Below are positions 7,581-14,559 of a stretch of 15,729 nucleotides of DNA, in pieces. The translations under genes and the position numbers were made by a program. The DNA is from an uncultured Loktanella sp. (GTDB lineage: Bacteria > Pseudomonadota > Alphaproteobacteria > Rhodobacterales > Rhodobacteraceae): NCBI GenBank assembly GCA_913061335.1, contig CAJXTP010000044.1, positions 1 through 15,729 on the forward strand. Reading direction: 5' to 3'. Each line of letters begins with the position of its first letter. The first letter of the stretch is position 1. The notes beneath the pieces were generated by a model. That model saw only the letters and a list, made by a program, of their open reading frames with translations, searched no databases and had not been told where the DNA came from.

Positions 7581-8006
7581 GTGGCTGACAACAAAACGCA
7601 AATCACGGACGTATCTGTAGATGACTTTATCGCGTGCATAGATCACCCGACGCGCGCGGCTGATGCGAAGATACTTGTACAGCTTTTTGCAACCATAACT
7701 GGTCAATCGGCCAAAATGTGGGGCCCGTCGATTATCGGTTTTGGGCAGTACCACTATGTATACGACAGCGGTCGAGAGGGTGATTTCCTTGCCACGGGGT
7801 TCAGTCCACGCAAGGCAAATTTGTCGATTTATGTAATGCCGGGTTATCAAGACTACAGCGAAATCTTGTCGCGCCTGGGCAAACACAAATTGGCCAAGGC
7901 CTGTGTGTACATCAATAAACTATCCGATATCGACATCGGTGTGCTTGAGGAATTGATCCGCGCGGGGCTGCGTGACTTAAATGAAAAATGGCCTGTCACC
8001 GCCTAA
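7581..8006 (+). CDS. DUF1801 (YdhG-like) domain protein
   Basis: A 141-aa cytoplasmic protein that looks like the DUF1801/YdhG family. It has the WGPSIIGFGQYHYVY segment followed by FSPRKANLSIYV, and the closing SRLGKHKLAKACVYINKLSDIDIGVLEELI. The family has a frataxin-like small alpha/beta fold; its biochemical role is not established. The start is GTG 7581, supported by AAGGGAG 7 nt upstream. It lies 54 bp before gltX on the same strand. Family recognition is from memory of the pattern; the function is unknown. Confidence 0.78.
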   Translation: MADNKTQITDVSVDDFIACIDHPTRAADAKILVQLFATITGQSAKMWGPSIIGFGQYHYVYDSGREGDFLATGFSPRKANLSIYVMPGYQDYSEILSRLGKHKLAKACVYINKLSDIDIGVLEELIRAGLRDLNEKWPVTA

Positions 8007-8060
8007 ACTAGACAAATCAGGGCGCACATGAGACATGGGATCAACTCAAAGGATGACCCC

Positions 8061-9377
8061 ATGACCACCACTCGTTTTGCACCTTCGCCCACTGGTTATA
8101 TTCACATTGGCAACCTGCGTGCTGCCTTGTTCAACTACGCCATCGCGCGCCAGAACGGCGGCACATTTGTGCTGCGGATTGATGACACCGATCAGGAACG
8201 GTCCAAGAACGAATATATCCAAGGTATCAAGGACGATCTGACATGGTTGGGTCTGACTTGGGACCGTGTGGAGCATCAGTCCAAGCGCATGGATAAGTAT
8301 CTGGACGCAAAGCAAAAACTTATCGATATGGGCCGTCTTTATGAATGCTTTGAGACGCCCATTGAGCTGGATCTCAAGCGTAAAAAGCAGCTGAACATGG
8401 GCAAGCCGCCGGTATATGATCGGGCCGCCCTTGCGCTAACTGAGGATGAGAAAAACACCCTGCGTGCTCAGCGTGGTTCGCATTGGCGGTTTAAGCTGGA
8501 TCTGGAACGGATCGAATGGGACGACGGAATTGTCGGCACGATTTCCATCGATGCGGCGTCTGTATCTGATCCGGTTTTGTTTAAAAACGACGGACAAATC
8601 TTGTATACGCTGGCATCTGTTGTTGATGACACTGAAATGGGCATGACCACCGTTGTGCGCGGGTCTGATCATATCACGAATACCGCGACCCAAATTCAGA
8701 TCATGCAGGCGCTGGGCGGCACGGTCCCAAGCTTTGCGCACCATTCGTTGTTGACCGGTCCCCAAGGCGAGGCATTGTCAAAACGTCTGGGCACGCTTGC
8801 GCTGCGCGACTTGCGGGCAAAAGGTGTGGCACCACAAGCGATCTTGTCATTGATGGCCCGCCTTGGATCGTCTGATCCGGTGGAGTTGCGCGCAACCGTA
8901 CAAGATATCGTCGACGGCTTTGATATCTCTAAGTTCGGCTCTGCTCCGACTAAATTTGACGCCGAGGATCTCGGCCCGCTTACAGCCCGCTACCTTGCGA
9001 CACTGACTGTCGCGGACGTGACTGATACGCTGTCAGACGTTCCTGAGGACAAGCGCGAAGCCTTTTGGAATGCCATCAAAGGCAACATCGCGTCATTGGA
9101 TGATGTCGCGGATTGGTGGGCGTATTTTGTCAACGGTGCAGAGGTCGCTTTGATCGAAGACGAGGACCGTGAATTCATTGTTCAAGCGTTTGATCTGCTG
9201 GGTGATCCACCTTATGCGGACGACACATGGTCCACGTGGACTGCCGCTGTAAAAGACGCGACAGGTCGCAAGGGCAAGGGACTTTTCATGCCGCTTCGCA
9301 AGGCGGTTACAGGGCGGATGCGCGGGCCGGAAATGGCTGAAGTAATGCCACTTTTACAAACAAAACCAAAGCCATAG
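8061..9377 (+). CDS. gltX: Glutamate--tRNA ligase
   Basis: GltX charges tRNA with glutamate in the cytoplasm. In alphaproteobacteria a non-discriminating form commonly also supplies Glu-tRNA(Gln) to GatCAB. From ATG 8061 (AAAGGA 7 nt upstream) the protein has 438 aa. The class I HIGH motif is HIGN at 15-18 in FAPSPTGYIHIGNLR. The KMSKS-type loop is ALSKR at 238-242, lacking the first lysine of the usual KLSKR. WRFKLDLERIEWDDGIVGT and VLFKNDGQILYTLASVVDD are typical of GluRS. The length and loop fit the second GltX paralogue found in many alphaproteobacteria (GltX2), so the genome probably carries another copy. An ATG at 8028 would add 11 residues but has no good ribosome site. Confidence 0.95.
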   Translation: MTTTRFAPSPTGYIHIGNLRAALFNYAIARQNGGTFVLRIDDTDQERSKNEYIQGIKDDLTWLGLTWDRVEHQSKRMDKYLDAKQKLIDMGRLYECFETPIELDLKRKKQLNMGKPPVYDRAALALTEDEKNTLRAQRGSHWRFKLDLERIEWDDGIVGTISIDAASVSDPVLFKNDGQILYTLASVVDDTEMGMTTVVRGSDHITNTATQIQIMQALGGTVPSFAHHSLLTGPQGEALSKRLGTLALRDLRAKGVAPQAILSLMARLGSSDPVELRATVQDIVDGFDISKFGSAPTKFDAEDLGPLTARYLATLTVADVTDTLSDVPEDKREAFWNAIKGNIASLDDVADWWAYFVNGAEVALIEDEDREFIVQAFDLLGDPPYADDTWSTWTAAVKDATGRKGKGLFMPLRKAVTGRMRGPEMAEVMPLLQTKPKP

Positions 9378-9385
9378 ATGCATAA

Positions 9386-9421
9386 CGTAACAAGCTGTTT
9401 TCTGAAAGGCGGCTTGTTACG
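9386..9421. terminator. Shared hairpin between convergent gltX and ybbP
   Basis: CGTAACAAGC (9386-9395) pairs perfectly with GCTTGTTACG (9412-9421). The helix can continue inward through G-U and A-U pairs to a CTGA loop, about 16 bp in all. It sits between the stops of the two convergent genes and has no clear U tract in either direction. It probably ends or protects both transcripts. Confidence 0.65.
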
Positions 9422-9428
9422 CGGTTAG

Positions 9429-11945
9429 CTATTCACGGGCACGGAGCACTTGCGCAGGCTTCGCGGCCAACGGTCGGATCGCAAAGGCTAGTCCTGAGAT
9501 CAATGACGTAAGTACGCCACCGCCGATGATCAGTAACGCATTGGTCCAAATCACTTGGTAGTCGCCCTCCATGATGTAAGCGGTCACGGCCCAACCGCCT
9601 AAGATACCGGCAGCCAAGGCCACGATCCCAGCGGCCAGCCCCAATAACGCGGCGCGCAGTGCAAAGCTAAGCATGATGCGCACGCGCGTGGCCCCAAGGG
9701 TTTTGAGAACTGCTGCCTCATAGGTGCGGGATCGTTCGCCTGCGGCGGCCGCACCAATCAACACAAGGAAGCCAGTCACGAGAGTTGCCAGCGCCGCATA
9801 ACGGGTTGCAGCAGCAATGCTGCCCACAAGGTCGGCGACTTGATCGATTGCGTCGCGTATCCGGATTGCCGTGATGTTGGGATATTGTCCCGCCAGATCG
9901 CGCAGGATCGCCGCCTCGGCTTCTGGACTGGCGTAAACGGTCGAAATCCAGCTATGCGGTGCGCCTGCCAAGGCGCTGGGGTTCAGGGTCATGACAAAGC
10001 CGATGCCCGCGTCTTCCCAGCTGACATTTCGAAAGCTGGCGATGGTTGCGGTGATGTCACGGCCAAGGACGTTGATTGTGACTGTATCCCCGATGGACAG
10101 GCCAATTTCGGCGGCTTCCTCTGCGGCAAAGCTCATGAGGGGCGGGCCTGTGTAGTCTTCGGGCCACCATGCGCCTTCGGTAATTTCTGTGCCATCTGGC
10201 ATGGGGCCGTTGTAAGTTACGCCCCGATCTCCGCGCACGACCCAATGGCCGTCAGCGAATTCATCCGCAGGTTGGTCGTTGATCCGCGTGATGATGCCGC
10301 GCAGCATTGGGGCTGTGTCGACCTTGCGCACGGCTGGATCGGTGGAGAGCCGTTCGCGAAATCCGTTGATTTGGTCGGGCTGAATGTCGACAAAGAAATA
10401 GCTGGGCGCGACCTCTGGCAACTCATCCGAGAATGCGGCGCGCAAATTGCCGTCGATTTGGCCGACCGATGACAACACTGCCAACCCAAGGCCCAAGGAC
10501 AGAACGACCGACGCCGTTTCCCCATTGCGGGCGCCGATTGCCCCAAGAGCGAGGCGCAGGGCAGGGTGGCCCCGTGCACGTGAAGACAAGGTGCGGGAAA
10601 CGGCACGCGCGAACCATGCTGCTAAAACGAGGATAAGCAATGCGCCTGCAATGCCGCCAGCTGTCCAGAGTGTTAGGAAAACCGTGCCTGAGAACCAAAT
10701 TGCTGTTCCAAGAAGTATGGCGACAAGGACTGCGATGGTTGCCAAGTAGGGCCACGCTGGAAAATGGTTATCGGCTCCAAATGCATCACGGAACAGCGTC
10801 GCTGGTCGGATTTGCTCAGCGCGTGCAAGCGGCCAGAGCGTAAAGATGAGAGCGGCAAGGATGCCGTAGATGGCGGCCTCCGCGAGGGGTGCTGCACGGA
10901 GCGACAGTTCAGCGGGGATCGGCAAACGGGCCTCGATTAACGGGGCCAACAGGATTGGAATTCCGCCGCCAAGTATAAGGCCGATGCCGATGCCAAATAT
11001 TGTGAGCGCGCCTATCTGCATAAAGTAGGTCATGAAGATCGTACGCCGTGTCGCTCCTAGTGTCTTGAGCGTGGCAATGACTCTGGTTTTTCCTGCCAGA
11101 TATGCGCGGACCGCTGCGGACACACCAACGCCGCCGACAGCAAGCCCCGACAGCCCCATCAGAATGAGGAATGCGCCGATCCGTTCGACAAAACGTGCGG
11201 TGCTGCCAGCCCCTTCGCGGTTATCATGCCAACGCAGGCCGGTGTCGCTAAACTGGTCGTCGGCGCGTTTGGCAAGTGCGTCTAAGTCAGCACCTCGGGG
11301 CAGCGTCAGGCGGTACTGCGTTGAAAATAATGTGCCTTCTGAGAGCAGACCTGACTGCGCGAGGTCGTCTGTGAGCACGATTGTGCGCGGCCCGAGCCCA
11401 AAGCCACCTGATGCGTTGTCCGGATAACGGTCAAGGATGGCGCGCAGGGTGAAGTCTTGGGACCCCAACCGGAATGTATCGCCGACGCTCAGCGCAAGCC
11501 TATCGGCCAACACGCGTTCCATGACGCTGCCTGTGTTGGCGAGCGCGGTGTCGAGGCTGATCGCAGGGTCTAGTGTTACTTGACCGACCAGTGGGTAGGC
11601 TGTGTCGACTGCGCGAATTTGGGTCAGCCCTCGAACCACGCCATCGGTTCGATCCACGACAATCATCGAGCGGAAATTGACGGTCTCGGAAACGGTTGTC
11701 GCAATGTCGTCCAAAAAATTCAGCTCGACATCGCGCGCAAACCGGTAGGTAAATTCGACTTCGGCGTCGCCACCAAGGAGGGCTGCGCCCTCTTTTTCCA
11801 AACCGGCCTCAATCCCCGCGCGGACGGTGCCAACGGCGGCAATTGCGGCCACGCCCAAGGCGAGACAGGCAAGAAACACCCGAAATCCAGCCAAGCCCCC
11901 GCGCAATTCACGCGCGGCAAAGCGAGCGGCGATCTTCAGGCTCAT
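9429..11945 (-). CDS. ybbP: ABC transporter permease, FtsX-like (YbbP family)
   Basis: An 838-aa inner-membrane permease of the YbbP type. The first membrane helix is at about 20-41, followed by a large extracytoplasmic domain. A first FtsX-like core of helices (AFLILMGLSGLAVGGVG, GALTIFGIGIGLILGG, YGILAALIFTLWPLA) comes next, then further helices around 395-450 and 480. A second extracytoplasmic domain and a second FtsX core (YAALATLVTGFLVLIGAAAAG, LLGLAAGIVALAAGILGGW, LIIGGGVLTSLISGLAFAIRPL) complete it. I count about ten helices. The short cytoplasmic KTLGATR motif occurs in both FtsX halves, indicating internal duplication. Its start overlaps the ybbA stop by 4 bp (ATGA), implying translational coupling. 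By analogy with the tesA-ybbA-ybbP neighbourhood of E. coli it is a putative exporter or mechanotransmission complex; the substrate is unknown. Confidence 0.9.
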   Translation of the reverse strand: MSLKIAARFAARELRGGLAGFRVFLACLALGVAAIAAVGTVRAGIEAGLEKEGAALLGGDAEVEFTYRFARDVELNFLDDIATTVSETVNFRSMIVVDRTDGVVRGLTQIRAVDTAYPLVGQVTLDPAISLDTALANTGSVMERVLADRLALSVGDTFRLGSQDFTLRAILDRYPDNASGGFGLGPRTIVLTDDLAQSGLLSEGTLFSTQYRLTLPRGADLDALAKRADDQFSDTGLRWHDNREGAGSTARFVERIGAFLILMGLSGLAVGGVGVSAAVRAYLAGKTRVIATLKTLGATRRTIFMTYFMQIGALTIFGIGIGLILGGGIPILLAPLIEARLPIPAELSLRAAPLAEAAIYGILAALIFTLWPLARAEQIRPATLFRDAFGADNHFPAWPYLATIAVLVAILLGTAIWFSGTVFLTLWTAGGIAGALLILVLAAWFARAVSRTLSSRARGHPALRLALGAIGARNGETASVVLSLGLGLAVLSSVGQIDGNLRAAFSDELPEVAPSYFFVDIQPDQINGFRERLSTDPAVRKVDTAPMLRGIITRINDQPADEFADGHWVVRGDRGVTYNGPMPDGTEITEGAWWPEDYTGPPLMSFAAEEAAEIGLSIGDTVTINVLGRDITATIASFRNVSWEDAGIGFVMTLNPSALAGAPHSWISTVYASPEAEAAILRDLAGQYPNITAIRIRDAIDQVADLVGSIAAATRYAALATLVTGFLVLIGAAAAGERSRTYEAAVLKTLGATRVRIMLSFALRAALLGLAAGIVALAAGILGGWAVTAYIMEGDYQVIWTNALLIIGGGVLTSLISGLAFAIRPLAAKPAQVLRARE

Positions 11946-12610
11946 GCGATGCGCCCGTCGTTTAGCGTGATGACGCGGTCACAACGGGCTGCCAGATCAG
12001 CGGAATGCGTGACCATGATTAGCGTCGCACCGTGGCGGTCGCGCAGATCGAACAGCAGGTCGATGATAATTACACCATTTGTGGCGTCCAGATTACCGGT
12101 TGGTTCATCAGCGAGCAGAATACGAGGGCGCGGCGCAGAGGCGCGGGCAAGTGCGACGCGTTGTTGTTCGCCGCCAGACATCTGGCCGGGATAGTGATCA
12201 GCGCGGTTGCCAAGGCCCACGGCGTCCAATTCAGCTGCTGCCCTGTCGAATGCGTCGGGCACGCCCGCGAGTTCGAGCGGGGTTGCGACATTTTCCAACG
12301 CGGTCATTGTGGGAATAAGGTGGAAAGATTGGAACACCACCCCCATGTTATGTCTACGAAAGCGGGCGAGGCCGTCTTCGGAAATGGCGGTCAGGTCTTC
12401 ACCAAGTGCTGTGATCGTTCCTGCAGTGGCCTGTTCGAGCCCGCCCATCAACATCAGGAGAGATGATTTGCCCGACCCGCTAGGCCCGACCAGCCCCAAG
12501 GTTTCCCCCGCCGTCACGTCCAGCGATATATCGTGCAGAATGTCGACTTTACCTGCGTTGCCATCAAGCGACAATTCTACGTTGGATAAGGACAAAATGG
12601 AATCAGACAT
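11942..12610 (-). CDS. ybbA: ABC transporter ATP-binding protein (YbbA/LolD-like)
   Basis: The cytoplasmic ATPase partner of the adjacent permease has 222 aa from ATG 12610. Visible motifs are Walker A GPSGSGKS at 42-49, the Q-loop Q94 in VVFQSFHLIP, the signature MSGGEQQ at 144-150, Walker B ILLADEP with D168/E169, and the switch H202 in MVTHSADLA. This pattern is that of the MacB/LolD/YbbA family. The frame is open upstream to 12670, but the conserved family start is MSDSILSLSN. No clear ribosome site precedes 12610. It is divergent from tesA, and the two ATG codons share bases on a CATG palindrome at 12608-12611. The stop overlaps the permease start. Confidence 0.93.
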   Translation of the reverse strand: MSDSILSLSNVELSLDGNAGKVDILHDISLDVTAGETLGLVGPSGSGKSSLLMLMGGLEQATAGTITALGEDLTAISEDGLARFRRHNMGVVFQSFHLIPTMTALENVATPLELAGVPDAFDRAAAELDAVGLGNRADHYPGQMSGGEQQRVALARASAPRPRILLADEPTGNLDATNGVIIIDLLFDLRDRHGATLIMVTHSADLAARCDRVITLNDGRIA

Positions 12611-13301
12611 GAGGTGGCTTTCTGGTGTTCTGGGTCCCTTTGGATATGGGGCGCGCGGGCTGTTGTACAAGCTGTCTTTGATGATTGCGTTAACTGGTGG
12701 CGCCGTTCATGCTGACACGCTGACCATTGCCGCGCTGGGCGATAGCCTGACGGCAGGGTACGGGTTGCCACATGCCGACGGGTTTGTGCCGCAAATGCAG
12801 GCTTGGCTGGATGGGCAGGGTGCAGATGTGACGCTGATCAATGCGGGCGTGTCTGGCGATACGACGGCCGGTGGCTTGGCGCGTACCGATTGGACGCTGA
12901 CCCCTGATGTCGATGCAATGGTGGTTGCATTGGGCGGCAATGATTACCTGCGCGGCTTGGATCCGGCTGTTAGTCGTGCCAACCTTGATGGAATTTTGGC
13001 AAAGGCCCAAGACGCGGGGGTTGATGCGCTTTTGGTCGGACTGACGGCTGGGGCCAACTATGGGTTGGACTACAAGCAGGCATTTGACGGTATGTATACC
13101 GATCTGGCTGCAACTTATGACGTGCCGTTGTTCCCAACATTCTTTGCAGGACTACTGGCCGCGGCGGGTATGCAAGACGGTTTGATGGAATTTATGCAGG
13201 CAGACGGCATTCACCCGAACAAAGACGGGGTGGCCGTGATCGTAGCGGCAATGGGCCCTGCCGTTTTGAAATTAGTCGCTCAGTCACGTAGTGGTGAATA
13301 A
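12609..13301 (+). CDS. tesA: GDSL-family esterase / lysophospholipase TesA
   Basis: A periplasmic SGNH hydrolase of the TesA type, acting as an esterase, thioesterase or lysophospholipase. From ATG 12609 it has 230 aa. Block I is ALGDSLTAGYGL (nucleophile S46), block II has G83 in NAGVSGDT, block III has N111 in VVALGGNDYLRG, and block V has D199 and H202 in ADGIHPN. A signal peptide ends in GGAVHA (cleavage before D36). The start is uncertain. ATG 12597 has AAGGA 4 nt upstream. ATG 12609 begins MRWLSGVLGP. TTG 12663 would give the most compact signal sequence (MYKLSLMIALTGG). All but the last overlap the divergent ybbA start. The same gene association exists in E. coli. Confidence 0.92.
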   Translation: MRWLSGVLGPFGYGARGLLYKLSLMIALTGGAVHADTLTIAALGDSLTAGYGLPHADGFVPQMQAWLDGQGADVTLINAGVSGDTTAGGLARTDWTLTPDVDAMVVALGGNDYLRGLDPAVSRANLDGILAKAQDAGVDALLVGLTAGANYGLDYKQAFDGMYTDLAATYDVPLFPTFFAGLLAAAGMQDGLMEFMQADGIHPNKDGVAVIVAAMGPAVLKLVAQSRSGE

Positions 13302-13352
13302 CGAGTTCGGTTTGCCGCAGCGCTAGTCGTTAGCAAAGCACCTATAGAAAAC

Positions 13353-13383
13353 AAAAGGGGCACCAGATGAGGCGCCCCTTTTT
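13353..13383. terminator. Bidirectional intrinsic terminator between tesA and the cold-shock gene
   Basis: AAAAGGGGCACC (13353-13364) pairs with GGCGCCCCTTTT (13371-13382), with one A-C mismatch, around a 6-nt loop. A T run ends the plus-strand side (13379-13383). The A-rich segment before the stem gives TTTTGTTTT on the minus strand, so it can end both convergent units. Confidence 0.88.
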
Positions 13384-13401
13384 AAGATTAGTTGTGCGAA
13401 T

Positions 13402-13611
13402 TTAGTCAACCAACGTCAGGTTTATCGCGCTTTCGCGCCCATCGCGGCCTGCTTCAATATCAAAGTTGATCTTTTGGTCGTCTTTCAGACCCGATAAACC
13501 AGAGCGCTCGACAGCCGAAATGTGTACGAATACGTCATTCGAGCCGCCGTCTGGGGCGATGAAACCGAAACCTTTGGTGGTGTTGAACCACTTAACTGTA
13601 CCTGAAGCCAT
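13402..13611 (-). CDS. Cold-shock protein (CspA family), copy 1
   Basis: A 69-aa single cold-shock domain that binds single-stranded RNA and DNA as an RNA chaperone. It starts MASGTVKWFNTTKGFGFIAP. RNP1 is KGFGFI at 13-18 and RNP2 is VFVHIS at 27-32. The start ATG 13611 has GGAGGA 7 nt upstream; the longer open frame to 13734 is untranslated leader. It is about 87 percent identical by eye to the tandem copy just upstream on the same strand, and the leaders are also related, so the pair is a duplication. Each copy has its own long leader, which suggests separate promoters. Confidence 0.95.
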   Translation of the reverse strand: MASGTVKWFNTTKGFGFIAPDGGSNDVFVHISAVERSGLSGLKDDQKINFDIEAGRDGRESAINLTLVD

Positions 13612-13638
13612 GATCGCTTCCTCCATATTGACCGCTCG

Positions 13639-13707
13639 CGAAAGTGCAGCGGGCCGGCTCGTCAGATCAAGATCGAAGAACTGGGCCGAAATGGAGACAG
13701 TGGTCGA
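13639..13707 (-). promoter_or_regulatory. Conserved 5' leader element of cold-shock gene copy 1
   Basis: This 69-bp segment resembles 14065-14135 in front of copy 2. Shared words in order on the plus strand include CGAAA, ATCGAAG, ACTG, CCGAAA and ACAGTGGTCGA. A TATTAT -10-like hexamer (13712-13707 on the minus strand) overlaps its distal end. It is probably transcribed leader, possibly a temperature-responsive element as is known for csp mRNAs; the function here is inferred. Confidence 0.5.
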
Positions 13708-13792
13708 TAATATGCGACGTCGCCAGCGCAGCATGGCCGCAGGGTTTCACAAAATCAACAATTTTTGGGGGCATTGCCCGTATGGGCGGAAT

Positions 13793-13818
13793 GAGGTGCC
13801 CACATACGCGGGCACCTC
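13793..13818 (-). terminator. Hairpin after cold-shock gene copy 2
   Basis: GAGGTGCCC (13793-13801) and GGGCACCTC (13810-13818) form a perfect 9-bp stem with an 8-nt loop, starting about 10 nt after the copy 2 stop. On the minus strand it is followed by ATTCCGCCC, so there is no U tract. A second small hairpin, GCCC-GTAT-GGGC, lies at 13776-13787. It probably ends or stabilises the copy 2 mRNA. Confidence 0.6.
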
Positions 13819-13828
13819 TGTACGAGAC

Positions 13829-14035
13829 TTAGGCCAGAGCCAAGTTGATCGCAGATTCGCGGCCGTCACGGCCAGCTTCGATGTCGAAAGTGACCTTCTG
13901 GTCGTCTTTCAGGCCAGTCAGGCCGGAACGCTCAACAGCAGAGATGTGTACGAACACGTCCTTGGAGCCGCCGTCAGGAGCGATAAAGCCGAAGCCTTTA
14001 GTTGCGTTGAACCATTTTACTGTACCAGTAGCCAT
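13829..14035 (-). CDS. Cold-shock protein (CspA family), copy 2
   Basis: A 68-aa cold-shock domain protein starting MATGTVKWFNATKGFGFIAP, with RNP1 KGFGFI and RNP2 VFVHIS. The start at ATG 14035 is supported by AAGGA 7 nt upstream; an in-frame upstream ATG is not needed. It differs from copy 1 mostly by conservative changes (KVTF for KINF, ALA for TLVD at the end). A leader of about 100 nt related to that of copy 1 precedes it, and its own hairpin follows. A single-stranded nucleic-acid chaperone role is known for the family. Confidence 0.95.
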   Translation of the reverse strand: MATGTVKWFNATKGFGFIAPDGGSKDVFVHISAVERSGLTGLKDDQKVTFDIEAGRDGRESAINLALA

Positions 14036-14064
14036 GGTAATTTCCTTCATTTTAAGGCTGCCCA

Positions 14065-14135
14065 CGAAATGCGACAGCGCGGCTTAGTCAGTGCAAAATC
14101 GAAGGACTGTAGCCGAAAAGGAAAACAGTGGTCGA
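14065..14135 (-). promoter_or_regulatory. Conserved 5' leader element of cold-shock gene copy 2
   Basis: This is the counterpart of 13639-13707, with the same ordered words and the strongest identity at ACAGTGGTCGA (14125-14135). Conservation outside the coding region after duplication suggests retained regulatory function. I see no convincing -10/-35 pair here. The next 70 bases toward 14206 contain only a weak CCCC-ACAT-GGGG hairpin. Confidence 0.5.
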
Positions 14136-14206
14136 GAAAGAATAACGTCTGCAACCCCCATGTGGGGCCTTCGCGCAGAAATTGCAAGTGTTTTGCATGT
14201 CGCAGG

Positions 14207-14398
14207 CTAGTTGATGCCGTTGTCCGACAAATCAGCATCTTGCGAAACAAGAGCTAGTACCCATGCCAGAATAATAGCTGAGCCGACAACAGAATAAACC
14301 AGAAATGCACTTAAGAGTGAGAGTTTTACAAATATAACTGCACATGCCGCAGCGAAGATGCCCGACAAAATTCCAAAGAAAATGACTGAAGTACCCAT
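14207..14398 (-). CDS. Small two-helix membrane protein, unknown function
   Basis: A 63-aa open frame starting MGTSVIFFGILSGIFAAACA. Two hydrophobic helices are evident, at about 4-24 and 28-51, and a short acidic tail ends SDNGIN. GGGGAAAG lies about 4 nt before ATG 14398, and a weak TTGCCC-16-TATGAC pair lies further upstream on the same strand. I do not recognise the family. The clean membrane topology, ribosome site and position between divergent transcription units make it likely to be real. An overlapping frame at 14232-14429 looks non-coding (Cys-rich, irregular). Confidence 0.6.
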   Translation of the reverse strand: MGTSVIFFGILSGIFAAACAVIFVKLSLLSAFLVYSVVGSAIILAWVLALVSQDADLSDNGIN

Positions 14399-14559
14399 AA
14401 TTCTTTCCCCGTGTTTCTTGCTCGGTCATATCTACGCATACAGCCGGGGCAAAAGTGTGGTGTCTAATTTCCGTTTTGTTAGAGCGAGTCGCCTTGGCCG
14501 CAGTTGACGTTCGCCAACAACAGTCGCACTACCGTGTTGATCTAATTGTGGAGGCCCTT

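Noticed and set aside
9840..10472. Plus-strand open frame of 210 codons inside the permease gene
   Set aside because: It is antisense to a well-supported YbbP coding region, with an irregular Cys-rich composition and no recognisable motif.
12207..12596. N-terminal extension of TesA back to 12207
   Set aside because: It runs antisense through the ABC ATPase core, while the TesA signal peptide and conserved block I lie downstream of 12609.
13612..13734. Upstream extension of cold-shock copy 1 to a 110-aa protein
   Set aside because: The cold-shock domain starts exactly at MASGTVKWF with GGAGGA before it. The upstream segment corresponds to the conserved untranslated leader shared with copy 2.
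14232..14429. Alternative 65-codon minus-strand frame overlapping the small membrane protein
   Set aside because: Its composition is irregular and Cys-rich, whereas the overlapping frame at 14207-14398 has two clean membrane helices and a ribosome site.
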